Assembly (NCBI GenBank): GCA_031427625.1
Contig: JANPNV010000097.1
Coordinates: forward strand, 41,807-105,806
Direction of reading: 5' to 3'
Source of the DNA: JADKIH01 sp031427625
Lineage (GTDB): Bacteria; Bacteroidota; Bacteroidia; AKYH767-A; 2013-40CM-41-45
DNA: 64,000 nucleotides
Within the stretch, counting starts at the first letter, position 1. The number at the start of each line of letters is the position of its first letter. Shown here piece by piece: positions 8,764-17,869 of the stretch. A model generated the notes under the pieces. The model did no database searches. It had not been told where the DNA came from and saw only the letters and a list, made by a program, of their open reading frames with translations. The position numbers and the translations under genes were made by a program.

Positions 8764-9147
8764 ATGTTCGGTTTTGAAAAATTACTAGTATACCAAAAGG
8801 CCAGAGAATTTAATCTGGAAATTAGAAAAAAAGTGCTGTCAAACGAGAAATTAGATCGGGTTTCAAGAGATCAACTTAGAAGAGCGGCTATGAGCATTAT
8901 GTTAAATATCGGAGAAGGAACGAGTCGTTTTAGTAACGCTGATGAACGAAATTTTTATGTGATTGCAAGAGGAAGTGTATTTGAATGCGTATCAATACTT
9001 GATCTGTTAGGTGCTGAAAAAACAATTAGTGCTGATCAACAGAAATATTTTTATTCTAATGCGGAAGAGATTTCTAAAATGCTTTTCAAAATGATTAGTG
9101 ATCTCAAAGCAAATTATAGTTCGAGTGTGAAAAAAGTCCGAGCCTGA
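8764..9147 (+). CDS. Four-helix bundle protein (S23/23S rRNA IVP family)
   Basis: A 127-residue member of the four-helix-bundle family first described from intervening sequences in spirochaete 23S rRNA genes. Landmarks are FEKLLVYQKAREF at the start, RRAAMSIMLNIGEGTSR in the middle and NFYVIARGSVFECVSIL. Its molecular role is not established; it forms small helical oligomers. The last nine codons (SSSVKKVRA) are made of the first units of the repeat array that follows, so the repeat has probably replaced or extended the original C-terminus. No partner gene is adjacent. Confidence 0.88.
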   Translation: MFGFEKLLVYQKAREFNLEIRKKVLSNEKLDRVSRDQLRRAAMSIMLNIGEGTSRFSNADERNFYVIARGSVFECVSILDLLGAEKTISADQQKYFYSNAEEISKMLFKMISDLKANYSSSVKKVRA

Positions 9148-9290
9148 AAATTTAGTCTGAGTCTGAAGTCGGAATTTGGAAATTTAGTCCGAGTCTGGAA
9201 ATTAAGTTTGAGGCTAAAGTCCGAGTCTGAAAAAAAATCCGAGTTTGAATATCCATAAGAATCCCTCGGACTCGGACTTTCAAACTCGGA
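9118..9290. repeat. Array of degenerate AGTCCGAGTCTGAAA repeats
   Basis: Degenerate direct copies of a 15-20-bp unit close to AGTCCGAGTCTGAAAATTT run from the last codons of the four-helix gene to about 9245. Inverted copies follow: TCCGAGTTTGAA (9238-9249) pairs perfectly with TTCAAACTCGGA (9279-9290), and AAAGTCCGAGTC (from about 9216) pairs with the inverted copy near 9269-9280. The transcript could form an extended hairpin. The array ends 10 bp before the tRNA-Lys gene. It does not have the fixed spacer length of a CRISPR. Confidence 0.65.
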
Positions 9291-9300
9291 CTGTACTACG

Positions 9301-9373
9301 TGATCCCGCTGGGACTCGAACCCAGGGCCCATACATTAAAAGTGTATTGCTCTACCAGCTGAGCTACGGAATC
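9301..9373 (-). tRNA. tRNA-Lys (anticodon TTT)
   Basis: A full cloverleaf can be drawn on the minus strand. The acceptor stem GATTCCG pairs with CGGGATC with one G-U pair. The D-loop has AGCTCAGCTGGTAGAGC. The anticodon stem ATACA/TGTAT encloses CTTTTAA, giving anticodon TTT. The T-arm is CTGGG TTCGAGT CCCAG. The discriminator base is A and no CCA is encoded. The gene is 73 nt and stands alone, downstream (in its own direction) of nothing obvious, with the repeat array at its 3' side. Confidence 0.95.
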
Positions 9374-9575
9374 GGTACTTATTTAATGGGCTGCAAAAAT
9401 AGAATTATTCGTTTAAAAAATCATCAATTGTGTAAAAAAAGAGTTAATAAGTATGAAAACGTACTAACCTCAAATACATGTACTTAATATCAATTGGTGG
9501 ATTTTATTTTCAGGTTTGTTGAAAACGATTGAGTCAACCATTCAAAATCCATCGCGATTTTCTTGCTAACATAAT

Positions 9576-12350
9576 TTAGAGAATTAAGATCTTCCTTGAC
9601 TTATAACTGCTTCCTGTTTCAACTCTGATAAAATAGACTCCCTTCTTCAGCGTGGAGACATCATATGTAATCAAATTCTTTCCTTTATCCTGACTGCCCT
9701 GGAGATTTTTCGCCACGAGTCTTCCACGCTCATCGTAGAGACGAAAAACAACCGCTCTATCGTCATTTTTTACATATTCAATAAAAACTTTATCTCTCAC
9801 CGGGTTTGGATATACTTTCAGATCGGAAACAATTGCATCTATTATGTGGATGCCTGTAGATAAGGTATCTGTTATTGTCGTGCTGAACATTCCTCCGCCA
9901 TGTGTGGCTATTGCTACATATCCATCTGAAGTTCTGAAATCGATCATATCAACGACGAGGTTTCCGATTTCATTTGGCGCCATCTGCATCCAAACGGTTG
10001 AAGTATTGTTAAGCAGATTTGTCGCATACAATCCAGTACTCGAACCGACGAGGTATACGTTCCCATTCGCTGTCGGAATAATGCTTGCCCATCGTAACGA
10101 TGGTCCTGCATTCGAAGCGCCTTCAAGATTTCCTGCACCTTTCGTCCAAGTCGCTCCTCCATCATAGGAGTAAAACAGACTATAGACTCTGTAATTGGAA
10201 AAAACAACGATGACATGATCTGCATCGTTTGGATCTACTGCAATGCAATTGATGTAGGCATTTGCAGGAAAGTTAACGTTGTCAGTTACCTCTGTCATCA
10301 CCGGTGCCGGACCGTTTGCATTGTCTACTCTGTAAATGAAATTTTTATCGGTTCCAACATATAGACGGTTCGCAGGTGATGATGAAATTCCAAAGGCACT
10401 AACTGCTGCACCTGCATGATTAACGGTATCCGGAAATAAATACCATCCTGTTGAAATGGTATCCCAGTTTCCACTCAACGGAATAGAAGTAAGGCTGTCG
10501 TTCCTGTATATTTTATTTCCTGCCGCCCAATACATGATGTTGTTGTTGTTTGGATCAAGAACAAAAGGATTTATAAACTTGTAAATGATGCTATCCGGAC
10601 TTATCGGATCGATCCTGTTAAAGCCAATGGTATTTCCATTTATATCTAATGTCGATTTCATTAATTTTCCCTGCTGGCGAGAAGTGTAGTAAAAGTTATG
10701 TCCATTATCGATGGCGCAATAGGCTCCGTCGCCGCGACCCGGTTGTGTCCATGGAACAGTTGAGTTTGTTGTATTGGTAAACCATGTGCCGTTGTCCTGC
10801 GTGCCGCCCATGATAATGTCGTTCCCCGGCGTAGCATGATCGAGAGCGACAGTGTAAAACTGCGCTGTGTTATAGCCGTTGTTGATATCTTGCCAGACGA
10901 CAGGATTGGCTTGTATGTTGGCAGATTTATATACACCACCATCGTTTGCCTGATAAACTATATCAGGATTGGAAGGAAGGAATACGAGGTTATGCTGGTC
11001 GGAATGATTATTCGGATAGTTTATATAATGTGGAAGAGTGGAAGCAATGTCATATCCACCGATAGCTGTCGTATTGTTCATTGTCGTAAATCCGTCTGTC
11101 GAGCGATAAACATTTGTTCCTCCAATGAAAACGATGTTCTGATTTGAAGGATGAACACGCACCAATAAATCGTAACCGCCTTGAGAATTGAAATTTCCAA
11201 ACTGGCTGCTGTCGTAAGGAATGTTTGCAGACAAATCTTCCCAGATTCCACCGGCACCTGATCCATTACCGGATACATAGGTGTATTTCCATAAACTTGT
11301 CCATTCAGGATCGCCTTTGTAATTAGTAGTTCGCTTTCCCATGTTCGGAGTTTCCGCTAAAAAATAAACCTGATTGTCGTTTGATGGATTTAATCCGATG
11401 ACGCATCGTTCAACAGTACCCGCATCCCAGCCCGGTGGTGAAATGGAAGTCCATGTACTTGAAATTTCTCTACGCCATATTCCTTTGGAGGGTCCATCGC
11501 TGCTTAAGGCAGCGTAGACAATACCTGTTGATGTAACTTCTACATCTGTATAATAGGAAAAACTTGCTCCCGAAGCATTTCCTTTTTGTAAGGTCCATGT
11601 GCTTCCACCGTTTACACTGCGGAAAATAGCTCCGTAGGTTGCAACATATAATATTGCATTGCTTGTGTCATGATTGTCGGTGACGACTTTGTAGATCAGG
11701 TCATAAACATTGTCGAAGGAATGCGGTGTTCCTGATGATGTGTTCGCAATTACAGCCCATGTAAGTCCGTTGTCTGTAGAAGTATAAATACCATTGCCAA
11801 GATAATAGGCACTTCCATTTCCTGATGATGATGCACCGACTGGTTCGCCCGTTGATGCATACCATGTATTTGTATGTCCGGGTCTCTGATCTTGTGCAAT
11901 CCATGATACGGCCATGTTTTCATTCAATGCCCATGAACGATTCCATGTGATGCCACCATCGATAGAACGCCAGATGCCACCATTCACTGATCCGGCGATA
12001 ATGATATTTTCATTTGCAACATCAACTGCTAGTCCGCGTGTACGTCCACCGACATTTACAGGTCCGCGATATTGAAAACCGGCACCGCTACGGCTGGTCG
12101 CATTATTGGATGTTTCAAGAACAGGAAGGTTAGAGGCAAATTGCAATTCTTCTGCTCTGATATTTTGAGGAATTCTTCCTGTTGCAGGATCTGCCAATCT
12201 TTGCAAATCCCATTTGCTACGTTCAACAGCATCGTCTCCATCGCTGAATGACTGCTGTTGCATAGGATTAATTGTTGAATTTGATTTTTGAAAAATTAGA
12301 ACTGAAACTCCGCTGATGAGCAGAAAACTAAGGAGGTAGATTTTTTTCAT
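9576..12350 (-). CDS. T9SS-exported Asp-box (BNR/sortilin-like) beta-propeller protein
   Basis: A 924-residue exported protein. An N-terminal hydrophobic segment (about residues 4-20) acts as signal. From about residue 90 to 830 it carries repeated Asp-box motifs of the form S-x-D-x-G-x-x-W: RSIDGGITW, TSTDNGLTW, RSVNGGSTW, YSYDGGATW. These mark the BNR/sortilin-type beta-propeller seen in sialidases and Vps10 domains. The last 85 residues form a T9SS type A sorting domain (LKVYPNPVRDKVFIEY, then RLYDERGRL and KGVYFIRVETG). The propeller may bind or cleave glycans, but no catalytic set was identified. It starts with ATG 12350 and is monocistronic. Confidence 0.85.
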   Translation of the reverse strand: MKKIYLLSFLLISGVSVLIFQKSNSTINPMQQQSFSDGDDAVERSKWDLQRLADPATGRIPQNIRAEELQFASNLPVLETSNNATSRSGAGFQYRGPVNVGGRTRGLAVDVANENIIIAGSVNGGIWRSIDGGITWNRSWALNENMAVSWIAQDQRPGHTNTWYASTGEPVGASSSGNGSAYYLGNGIYTSTDNGLTWAVIANTSSGTPHSFDNVYDLIYKVVTDNHDTSNAILYVATYGAIFRSVNGGSTWTLQKGNASGASFSYYTDVEVTSTGIVYAALSSDGPSKGIWRREISSTWTSISPPGWDAGTVERCVIGLNPSNDNQVYFLAETPNMGKRTTNYKGDPEWTSLWKYTYVSGNGSGAGGIWEDLSANIPYDSSQFGNFNSQGGYDLLVRVHPSNQNIVFIGGTNVYRSTDGFTTMNNTTAIGGYDIASTLPHYINYPNNHSDQHNLVFLPSNPDIVYQANDGGVYKSANIQANPVVWQDINNGYNTAQFYTVALDHATPGNDIIMGGTQDNGTWFTNTTNSTVPWTQPGRGDGAYCAIDNGHNFYYTSRQQGKLMKSTLDINGNTIGFNRIDPISPDSIIYKFINPFVLDPNNNNIMYWAAGNKIYRNDSLTSIPLSGNWDTISTGWYLFPDTVNHAGAAVSAFGISSSPANRLYVGTDKNFIYRVDNANGPAPVMTEVTDNVNFPANAYINCIAVDPNDADHVIVVFSNYRVYSLFYSYDGGATWTKGAGNLEGASNAGPSLRWASIIPTANGNVYLVGSSTGLYATNLLNNTSTVWMQMAPNEIGNLVVDMIDFRTSDGYVAIATHGGGMFSTTITDTLSTGIHIIDAIVSDLKVYPNPVRDKVFIEYVKNDDRAVVFRLYDERGRLVAKNLQGSQDKGKNLITYDVSTLKKGVYFIRVETGSSYKSRKILIL

Positions 12351-12526
12351 GGGCTATATTATGATTCACACAAAATAGAAACTAATTGGCGAATTCGCTA
12401 AAATTAAATAGAGGTCCCTGAAATTATCAGAATTTAGAAAAAGCATGAATTTGGCATACCTAAGAAATATTTTGGAAGTGATCCTTCTTATATTAATTTT
12501 ATATACAATATTCCTTTTTATAACAG

Positions 12527-14083
12527 ATGACAATGAAATTTTTTCTTCTTTTACAAATATCCTTATTTTTTTATTTTTCTCCTAAGGCACAAAACTGGCA
12601 AATTATTAATCAGAACGATCACTTCAATTATGTAGTTGGGGGTAGTAATTTAATTACTACTACGATCTATCCCGATTCCTTTTCGGCGAATGGCAGTGAT
12701 ACCACATGGTATCTGAACAGAATTTACTGCGACACTTGTTTTACAGTTATCGGTGGTCCCAATGTTTGTGATACCTGTTATGGCTTGAAAAATCAACCAC
12801 AGTTTTTGCAGAGATATATTGTCCAATATGGAAATGGTATTTATAATCTGAAAGACACGGGTAATTTCATTATTCAAACGTTGGCGGGATTAGGCAATTC
12901 ATGGTTGTTCGACAGTACAAATAATATTTTTGCAACTGTTATCATTACTGATTCTGCTACGCTTTTTGGAACTATCGATTCAATAAAACTGATTGTTTTG
13001 TCAACAAGCGATACAATTGTTCTGTCGAAGCAATTTGGAATAATCCGTTTCCCTTTTTTAAATAATTCTTCAGGGGTTTATTCGCTGGCCGGAATTGAAG
13101 GACGAAATGTAGGTTCAATCGTTCCTGGTTTTTGGGAGATATTTAATTTCGATCCTGGTGATATGTTTGAATATTGGACCTATCTGGGTGATGGCAGTGG
13201 CGACCTTAGTTACGATATCAAAACAAAGTATGTGATTTCTTCTAAAACAGTTTTTTCTGATTCAGTAAAATATGCAATAACCGGGAAATCATACACCCAT
13301 GCTTTTTGTCTGAATCCATTTGTTTGCAATCCTATTTCTGGCTATTATTATCTGAGAGTGTTTAATGATACATTGACTTTTATTGACTCATTATCTCATA
13401 TATCGAACCGATTTAATAATGAATTGGTTCGTCTCGATAGTAGTTTTAGAGATATGTTCGATGCCGGTCAGTTGCAAACAAATTATTCACAGCAATTATT
13501 TTATGGACCTGTATTGGCGGATATTGATTCCAATGGAGTTTTTAGAAAATATCTAACTCTAATAAATCCTGAATTCGAGAATAATTTATATTTCGCTACA
13601 GGATCATATCACTCTGATTCAATTGCAGAATTAATGATTCCCTGCGATTTTAATTGCAATGCCGCTTCACTGACAGCTGCCTATGGAAAAGGTCTTGGCC
13701 AGATTTATTGGGGCAACAATTTTAATTTCGAAACCACATGGTTTGAAGTATTAAGGGCCTATAGAAAAGGCCTCGATACAATTGGAACATTCACACCTGA
13801 TTCTCAATTTTTTATTTCGGTTAATGAGGTAAATGCAGGAGACGAAATTTTTCTTTTTCCAAATCCGGCTGACAAACAACTAATGATTTCCGGGTTCAAA
13901 GGAAGAGAATTTCAATACATTCTTTATACTATTTATGGAGAAGTATTTCGAAAAGGGATTCTCATGTCTGGGGATCAGATTGATGTTAGCACCGTCCCCG
14001 ACGGATTTTACATTTTACGATTAGTTGCTGATAGCGTAGTAAGCAATAAAAAGATCGTAATCAGACATTTTAATCGCAACTAA
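12527..14083 (+). CDS. T9SS-exported protein, unknown function
   Basis: A 518-residue predicted exported protein with a signal peptide (FFLLLQISLFFYFSPKA, then QNWQI) and a C-terminal type A sorting domain (IFLFPNPADKQLMISGF, then LYTIYGEV and DGFYILRLV). The middle (about 30-430) is beta-rich and Asn/Thr/Asp-rich, with Cys pairs such as YCDTCF and VCDTCY early on, and no recognised catalytic motif. ATG codons at 12527 and 12533 are both possible starts. Its 3' end overlaps the convergent acetyltransferase-like gene by 4 bp. Divergent from the propeller gene at 9576-12350. Confidence 0.8.
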   Translation: MTMKFFLLLQISLFFYFSPKAQNWQIINQNDHFNYVVGGSNLITTTIYPDSFSANGSDTTWYLNRIYCDTCFTVIGGPNVCDTCYGLKNQPQFLQRYIVQYGNGIYNLKDTGNFIIQTLAGLGNSWLFDSTNNIFATVIITDSATLFGTIDSIKLIVLSTSDTIVLSKQFGIIRFPFLNNSSGVYSLAGIEGRNVGSIVPGFWEIFNFDPGDMFEYWTYLGDGSGDLSYDIKTKYVISSKTVFSDSVKYAITGKSYTHAFCLNPFVCNPISGYYYLRVFNDTLTFIDSLSHISNRFNNELVRLDSSFRDMFDAGQLQTNYSQQLFYGPVLADIDSNGVFRKYLTLINPEFENNLYFATGSYHSDSIAELMIPCDFNCNAASLTAAYGKGLGQIYWGNNFNFETTWFEVLRAYRKGLDTIGTFTPDSQFFISVNEVNAGDEIFLFPNPADKQLMISGFKGREFQYILYTIYGEVFRKGILMSGDQIDVSTVPDGFYILRLVADSVVSNKKIVIRHFNRN

Positions 14084-15237
14084 AGTATTGGGTGTCTTTT
14101 GAATTCCTTGTTTGGGTCAAATAAATACCGATAGGTTCGAAGCGTTCGACTTTTGTATGTTCCGAGATTTTCTGCAATACTGACCATCTTCGGATTGAAA
14201 TCACCGATCCATTGCATTTCGAAATCTTCATACAGATTTTCTTTCTGAATCAGGTTGGCGCCTTCAACAATCATATAGCTGTCGATTCCCTTTCCTTGTT
14301 GCTCCGGAATTATTCCGAATACAAGTCCGATGAATTTACGTATCCGTCTTCTCTTAAGCATATAGATAAAGCGAAGTTTTTCGAGCAAAGAAAATTTTCC
14401 GTTGAATTTCCTGAATAACTGATTGATGTCAGGAAGATTTATCCACATGGCAACGGGTTCATTCTTATAATAGACATACCAGATGACTTTTTCGTCAATT
14501 ACCGGTTTCATTTTTTTGAAGAATGCCTGAACTTGTCTTTTATCGAGTTCCTTTCCTTCACCATGTTTTGCCCATGCCTTGTTGTAAACGATGCGGAAGT
14601 CTTCGGCATATTTTTCAAGCTTCGACTTTCTTAAATATTCTGAATGATAGTCAGGGTTATCAGCTATTGCCTGATGCCTTGCATAAAATTTATCCATAAC
14701 CCTGCGTTGAGCTTTCAGGGAATAACATAACTGGTTGAAGTATGTTTTGAAACCGTACGATTCAAATAATTCCTGGTAGTAGGGGAGGTTGTAATTCATT
14801 TTATAGGGTGGCGGACTAAAACCTTCGATGATGAGTCCCCACCAGCTGTCGCGTTCTCCGAAATTTATCGGGCCATCCATAGCTTCCATTCCGCGTTCCA
14901 TCAGCCAGCGCTTGCACTGATCTATTAACACATGTGCGGCACGTTTGTCGTTGATGCATTCGAAAAAACCCATGCCACCAGTGGGTTGTGCTTCCCGCTT
15001 CGCCGTTTTTTCGTTGATGAAAACCGCCGTTCTTCCAATTACTTCTCCGTTATCATTCTTCAGTAAAAATCGTGTGCATTGTCCGTGCCTGAAGAATTTA
15101 TTTTTCTTCGCATCGAAGATTTCCGCTATATCCTTATCGAGCGGCCGACTCCAGTTCGGATCATCCTTATAAATTTTCAATGGAAGAAGCAGAAAGTCTT
15201 TTTTGTCTTTGGCAGATGTAACTTCGAGTAGCTGCAT
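14080..15237 (-). CDS. GNAT-fold acyltransferase-like protein (YghO type)
   Basis: A 385-residue cytoplasmic protein resembling a family of long GNAT-like proteins that includes E. coli YghO. Landmarks are the opening VTSAKDKKDFLLLPLKIYKDDPNW, an RTAVFINE strand, the MGFFECINDKRAAHVLIDQCKRWL region and a later FGIIPEQQGKGIDSYMI, whose QGKG resembles the acetyl-CoA-binding turn. MDGPINFGERDSWWGLIIEGF is a strongly conserved block in the family. The substrate is unknown. It lies downstream of dnaA but the terminator at 15309-15340 separates them. Confidence 0.65.
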   Translation of the reverse strand: MQLLEVTSAKDKKDFLLLPLKIYKDDPNWSRPLDKDIAEIFDAKKNKFFRHGQCTRFLLKNDNGEVIGRTAVFINEKTAKREAQPTGGMGFFECINDKRAAHVLIDQCKRWLMERGMEAMDGPINFGERDSWWGLIIEGFSPPPYKMNYNLPYYQELFESYGFKTYFNQLCYSLKAQRRVMDKFYARHQAIADNPDYHSEYLRKSKLEKYAEDFRIVYNKAWAKHGEGKELDKRQVQAFFKKMKPVIDEKVIWYVYYKNEPVAMWINLPDINQLFRKFNGKFSLLEKLRFIYMLKRRRIRKFIGLVFGIIPEQQGKGIDSYMIVEGANLIQKENLYEDFEMQWIGDFNPKMVSIAENLGTYKSRTLRTYRYLFDPNKEFKRHPIL

Positions 15238-15308
15238 TTCATTTTAATTAATTCGAAAATTGAGGAAACTTATACTTTTCAATCTTCAATAAAAATATCT
15301 TCAATAAA

Positions 15309-15340
15309 AAAAGCCACCTTCCCGCAGGCCGATGGCTTTT
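15309..15340 (-). terminator. Rho-independent terminator after dnaA
   Basis: On the minus strand, AAAAGCCA and TGGCTTTT enclose a GC-rich 16-nt loop that can pair further, followed by a run of T. It begins 18 bp past the dnaA stop codon. The plus-strand reading also has a T-rich tail. Confidence 0.7.
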
Positions 15341-15357
15341 GTTTTTGTGAGAAAAAA

Positions 15358-16794
15358 TTATTTGTTGCTGATGCTGATCTTCTTTTGAAGTTCGAGCACG
15401 CTGGCTTTAAATTTTTTATCTGTTTCGATGAGGTTGTTTACGGTGCGGCATGCATGGAGAACAGTTGCATGATCTTTACCACCGCAATGTGCACCGATGT
15501 TACTAAGTGACGACTTCGTCATGTTTTTTGCGAAGTACATGGCGATCTGACGTGCCTGGACTACCTGACGTTTGCGTGTTTTCGATTTCAGCATTTCGAT
15601 TGGAAGGTCGAAGTAATCGCAGACGATTTTCTGAATGTAATCGATGGATACTTCATGAGTTGTATTCTTCACGAACTTATCGATCATCTGTTTGGCTAAT
15701 TCAAGCGTAACGGCTTTCTTGTTAAGGGAGGCTTGTGCGAGTATAGATATGAGAGCGCCCTCGAGTTCGCGAACGTTTGAAGTAATGCTGTAAGCGATGT
15801 ATTCGACAATTTCCTTTGGAAGCTCGATACCATCAATATACATCTTCTTATATAGTATGGCGATGCGTGTTTCCAGATCAGGCATCTGAAGGTCTGCTGC
15901 AAGTCCCCATTTGAAACGGCTGAGGAGTCTTTGTTCCATGCCCTGAAGATCGACCGGAGCCTTATCAGATGTAAGGATGAGTTGCTTAGAGGTTTGGTGC
16001 AGGTGATTAAAAACGTGAAAGAATACGTCCTGTGTTTTTTCTTTTCCTGCAAGAAACTGAATGTCATCTAGGATAAGTACGTCTATCATTTGATAAAAAT
16101 GCACGAAATCATTTTGTTCATTGTTCTTTACAGAATCAATAAACTGATGCGTGAATTTTTCTGATGATACATATAGTACAGTCTTGCCCGGATGTGTATT
16201 TTTTATTTCGATTCCGATAGCGTGAGCTAAATGCGTTTTCCCCATTCCGACACCGCCATATATTAGAAGCGGGTTGAAAGAAGTACCTCCTGGTTTGGAG
16301 GAGACGGCATATCCGGCAGAACGAGCCAGTCGGTTACAATCGCCTTCAATAAAATTTTCGAAAGTATAATTCGGATTCAGTTGTGATTCTACATTTACTT
16401 TCTTTAATCCCGGAATGATGAAGGGGTTTCTGATTGTATCCTTGGAAGAACCAAGGGGGATGTTCACAGGTGTATTTTTAAGGTCACCATGGGTACGTGT
16501 AGGGATCTTTACTGTATACTGCTTGGATTCAGCAGTAGCATGTTCCATTATGATGCTGTATTCGAGACGTCCATCGTTTCCTAGTTGCTGCCGGATTGTT
16601 TTCCGTAAAAGAGTAATGTAGTGTTCCTCAAGCCACTCATAAAAAAATTGGCTGGGTACTTCGATGGTTAGAATTTTTCCATCTAGTTTTACTGGCTTGA
16701 TTGGATCAAACCAAGTTTTAAAGCTCTGAGCACTTACGTTATCTTTTATTATCTGCAAGCATTTGTTCCAGACGCTTTCGCAAGTTTTCTCCAT
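15358..16794 (-). CDS. dnaA: Chromosomal replication initiator DnaA
   Basis: DnaA binds DnaA boxes at the origin and opens the duplex in its ATP form. I chose ATG 16794, giving 478 residues; an earlier TTG at 16806 would add four. Domain I lies at the N-terminus (VWNKCLQIIKDNVSAQSFKTW), with a linker to about 115. The AAA+ domain has Walker A GGVGMGKTHLA, Walker B VLILDDIQF and sensor/arginine-finger region LLSRFKWG. Domain IV ends with the DnaA signature, GGKDHATVLHACRTV. The gene is monocistronic, without dnaN next to it, as is common in Bacteroidota. No cluster of DnaA boxes was seen nearby. Confidence 0.97.
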   Translation of the reverse strand: MEKTCESVWNKCLQIIKDNVSAQSFKTWFDPIKPVKLDGKILTIEVPSQFFYEWLEEHYITLLRKTIRQQLGNDGRLEYSIIMEHATAESKQYTVKIPTRTHGDLKNTPVNIPLGSSKDTIRNPFIIPGLKKVNVESQLNPNYTFENFIEGDCNRLARSAGYAVSSKPGGTSFNPLLIYGGVGMGKTHLAHAIGIEIKNTHPGKTVLYVSSEKFTHQFIDSVKNNEQNDFVHFYQMIDVLILDDIQFLAGKEKTQDVFFHVFNHLHQTSKQLILTSDKAPVDLQGMEQRLLSRFKWGLAADLQMPDLETRIAILYKKMYIDGIELPKEIVEYIAYSITSNVRELEGALISILAQASLNKKAVTLELAKQMIDKFVKNTTHEVSIDYIQKIVCDYFDLPIEMLKSKTRKRQVVQARQIAMYFAKNMTKSSLSNIGAHCGGKDHATVLHACRTVNNLIETDKKFKASVLELQKKISISNK

Positions 16795-16933
16795 TGTTGT
16801 TTTCAAGAAAAGTTTTTTTGAAGTTGTTTATGTTTCTGTTTAAAAATTACCCGCGCTTGGGTTAGAGTATTTTATTCTTAGTTGTTTAATGTTTCTGCCA
16901 ACAAATATTTTGTAAAAAAACATAAAAAAAAAA

Positions 16934-17869
16934 TCAGACTGCTATTGTATTTTCAATAATTTTTACAGTAGAGGAAACTGTTTCTTTTTTTCTTCCTGCA
17001 GTATCGAAAAAATAATCGACACGTCCTAATCTTATTCCTGCCCATCCAACTTGTGCGACCAAAATTTCTTTTCCGTCACGGTTCAGATAACTTACCGGTT
17101 TATCAAGAAATGTATGTGTGTGACCACCGAGGATGAGGTCAATTCCTGAACTTTGTTTTGCAAGAACTTCATCAGAAATTTTATTGTCATCGTAGCGATA
17201 CCCTAGATGGGAAAGGCATATAATGAGATCGCACTTATGTTCTTTTTTTAATTGGTCTGACATTTTATTCGCATGTTCAAGAGGGTTTTCGTACTGCGTA
17301 TTACCATAAAGTTTCGGATCTACAAGTCCTTTTAACTCAATTCCTATTCCGAAAACTCCGGTTTTAATTCCTCCTTTTTTAAAGATTTGAAAAGGTATGA
17401 TTTTATTTTCTAATGGTGTGTTTTTAAAATTATAATTTGTATTTAGAAAAGGAAAATTCATATCCGGTAATCGTTTTGCAAGTCCTTCGATGCCATTATC
17501 AAAATCATGATTGCCGATTGTAGCAGCATCATAACCCATCTTACTCATTAGCCGCAGTTCAGGTTCACCGCCATACAAATTGAAATAGGGTGTTCCCTGA
17601 AAAATATCTCCGGCATCAAAAAGGAGAACATTCTTTTCTTCCGACCTTATTTTATTAATAAGAGCTGCACGTCTTGCAACTCCACCCATTCCCGGATATT
17701 TTGGATCGTTAAGCGGAAATGGATCAATTCGGCTATGCACGTCATTTGTATGAAGTATCGTGATTTTAGTAAGGCGACGTTCGGCAAAGGCTCCGATTGG
17801 CAGTGAACTTAATCCTGCTAAAGCCATTCCACTTGCAACGGTTCTTATAAAATCTCTTCTATTGTGCAT
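16934..17869 (-). CDS. Metallophosphatase (5'-nucleotidase N-terminal domain), Tat-exported
   Basis: A 311-residue calcineurin-like phosphoesterase forming the catalytic half of a periplasmic 5'-nucleotidase/UshA-type enzyme. Metal ligands are visible: ILHTNDVHSR (D and H), LFDAGDIFQG, ATIGNHDFDNG (GNHD), CLSHLG and GGHTHTF. The N-terminus NRRDFIRTVASGMALAG is a twin-arginine signal. The ATG at 17869 places it correctly; a TTG at 17887 would lengthen it by six residues. It overlaps by 11 bp the end of the gene for the C-terminal substrate-binding domain, so the two polypeptides probably assemble into one enzyme. Confidence 0.9.
   Translation of the reverse strand: MHNRRDFIRTVASGMALAGLSSLPIGAFAERRLTKITILHTNDVHSRIDPFPLNDPKYPGMGGVARRAALINKIRSEEKNVLLFDAGDIFQGTPYFNLYGGEPELRLMSKMGYDAATIGNHDFDNGIEGLAKRLPDMNFPFLNTNYNFKNTPLENKIIPFQIFKKGGIKTGVFGIGIELKGLVDPKLYGNTQYENPLEHANKMSDQLKKEHKCDLIICLSHLGYRYDDNKISDEVLAKQSSGIDLILGGHTHTFLDKPVSYLNRDGKEILVAQVGWAGIRLGRVDYFFDTAGRKKETVSSTVKIIENTIAV

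Noticed and set aside
9118..9290. Possible CRISPR array
   Set aside because: Repeat units are degenerate, spacing is not constant, spacers are absent and no cas genes occur in the window.
9114..9332. A minus-strand frame across the repeat array and tRNA-Lys
   Set aside because: It is made of the repeats and part of the tRNA, and its protein is an artefact of repeated codons.
10836..11147. Frames antisense to the large Asp-box protein
   Set aside because: The sense frame carries clear Asp-box repeats, signal and sorting domains; the antisense frames have none.
14439..14447. A TTATCCACA sequence, an exact DnaA-box consensus, near dnaA
   Set aside because: It is a single copy inside the coding sequence of the acetyltransferase-like gene, with no cluster or AT-rich unwinding region around it. 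It does not support an origin.
16839..16865. Small hairpin ACCC/GGGT before dnaA
   Set aside because: Only four base pairs with a loose loop; too weak to call a terminator or regulatory site.
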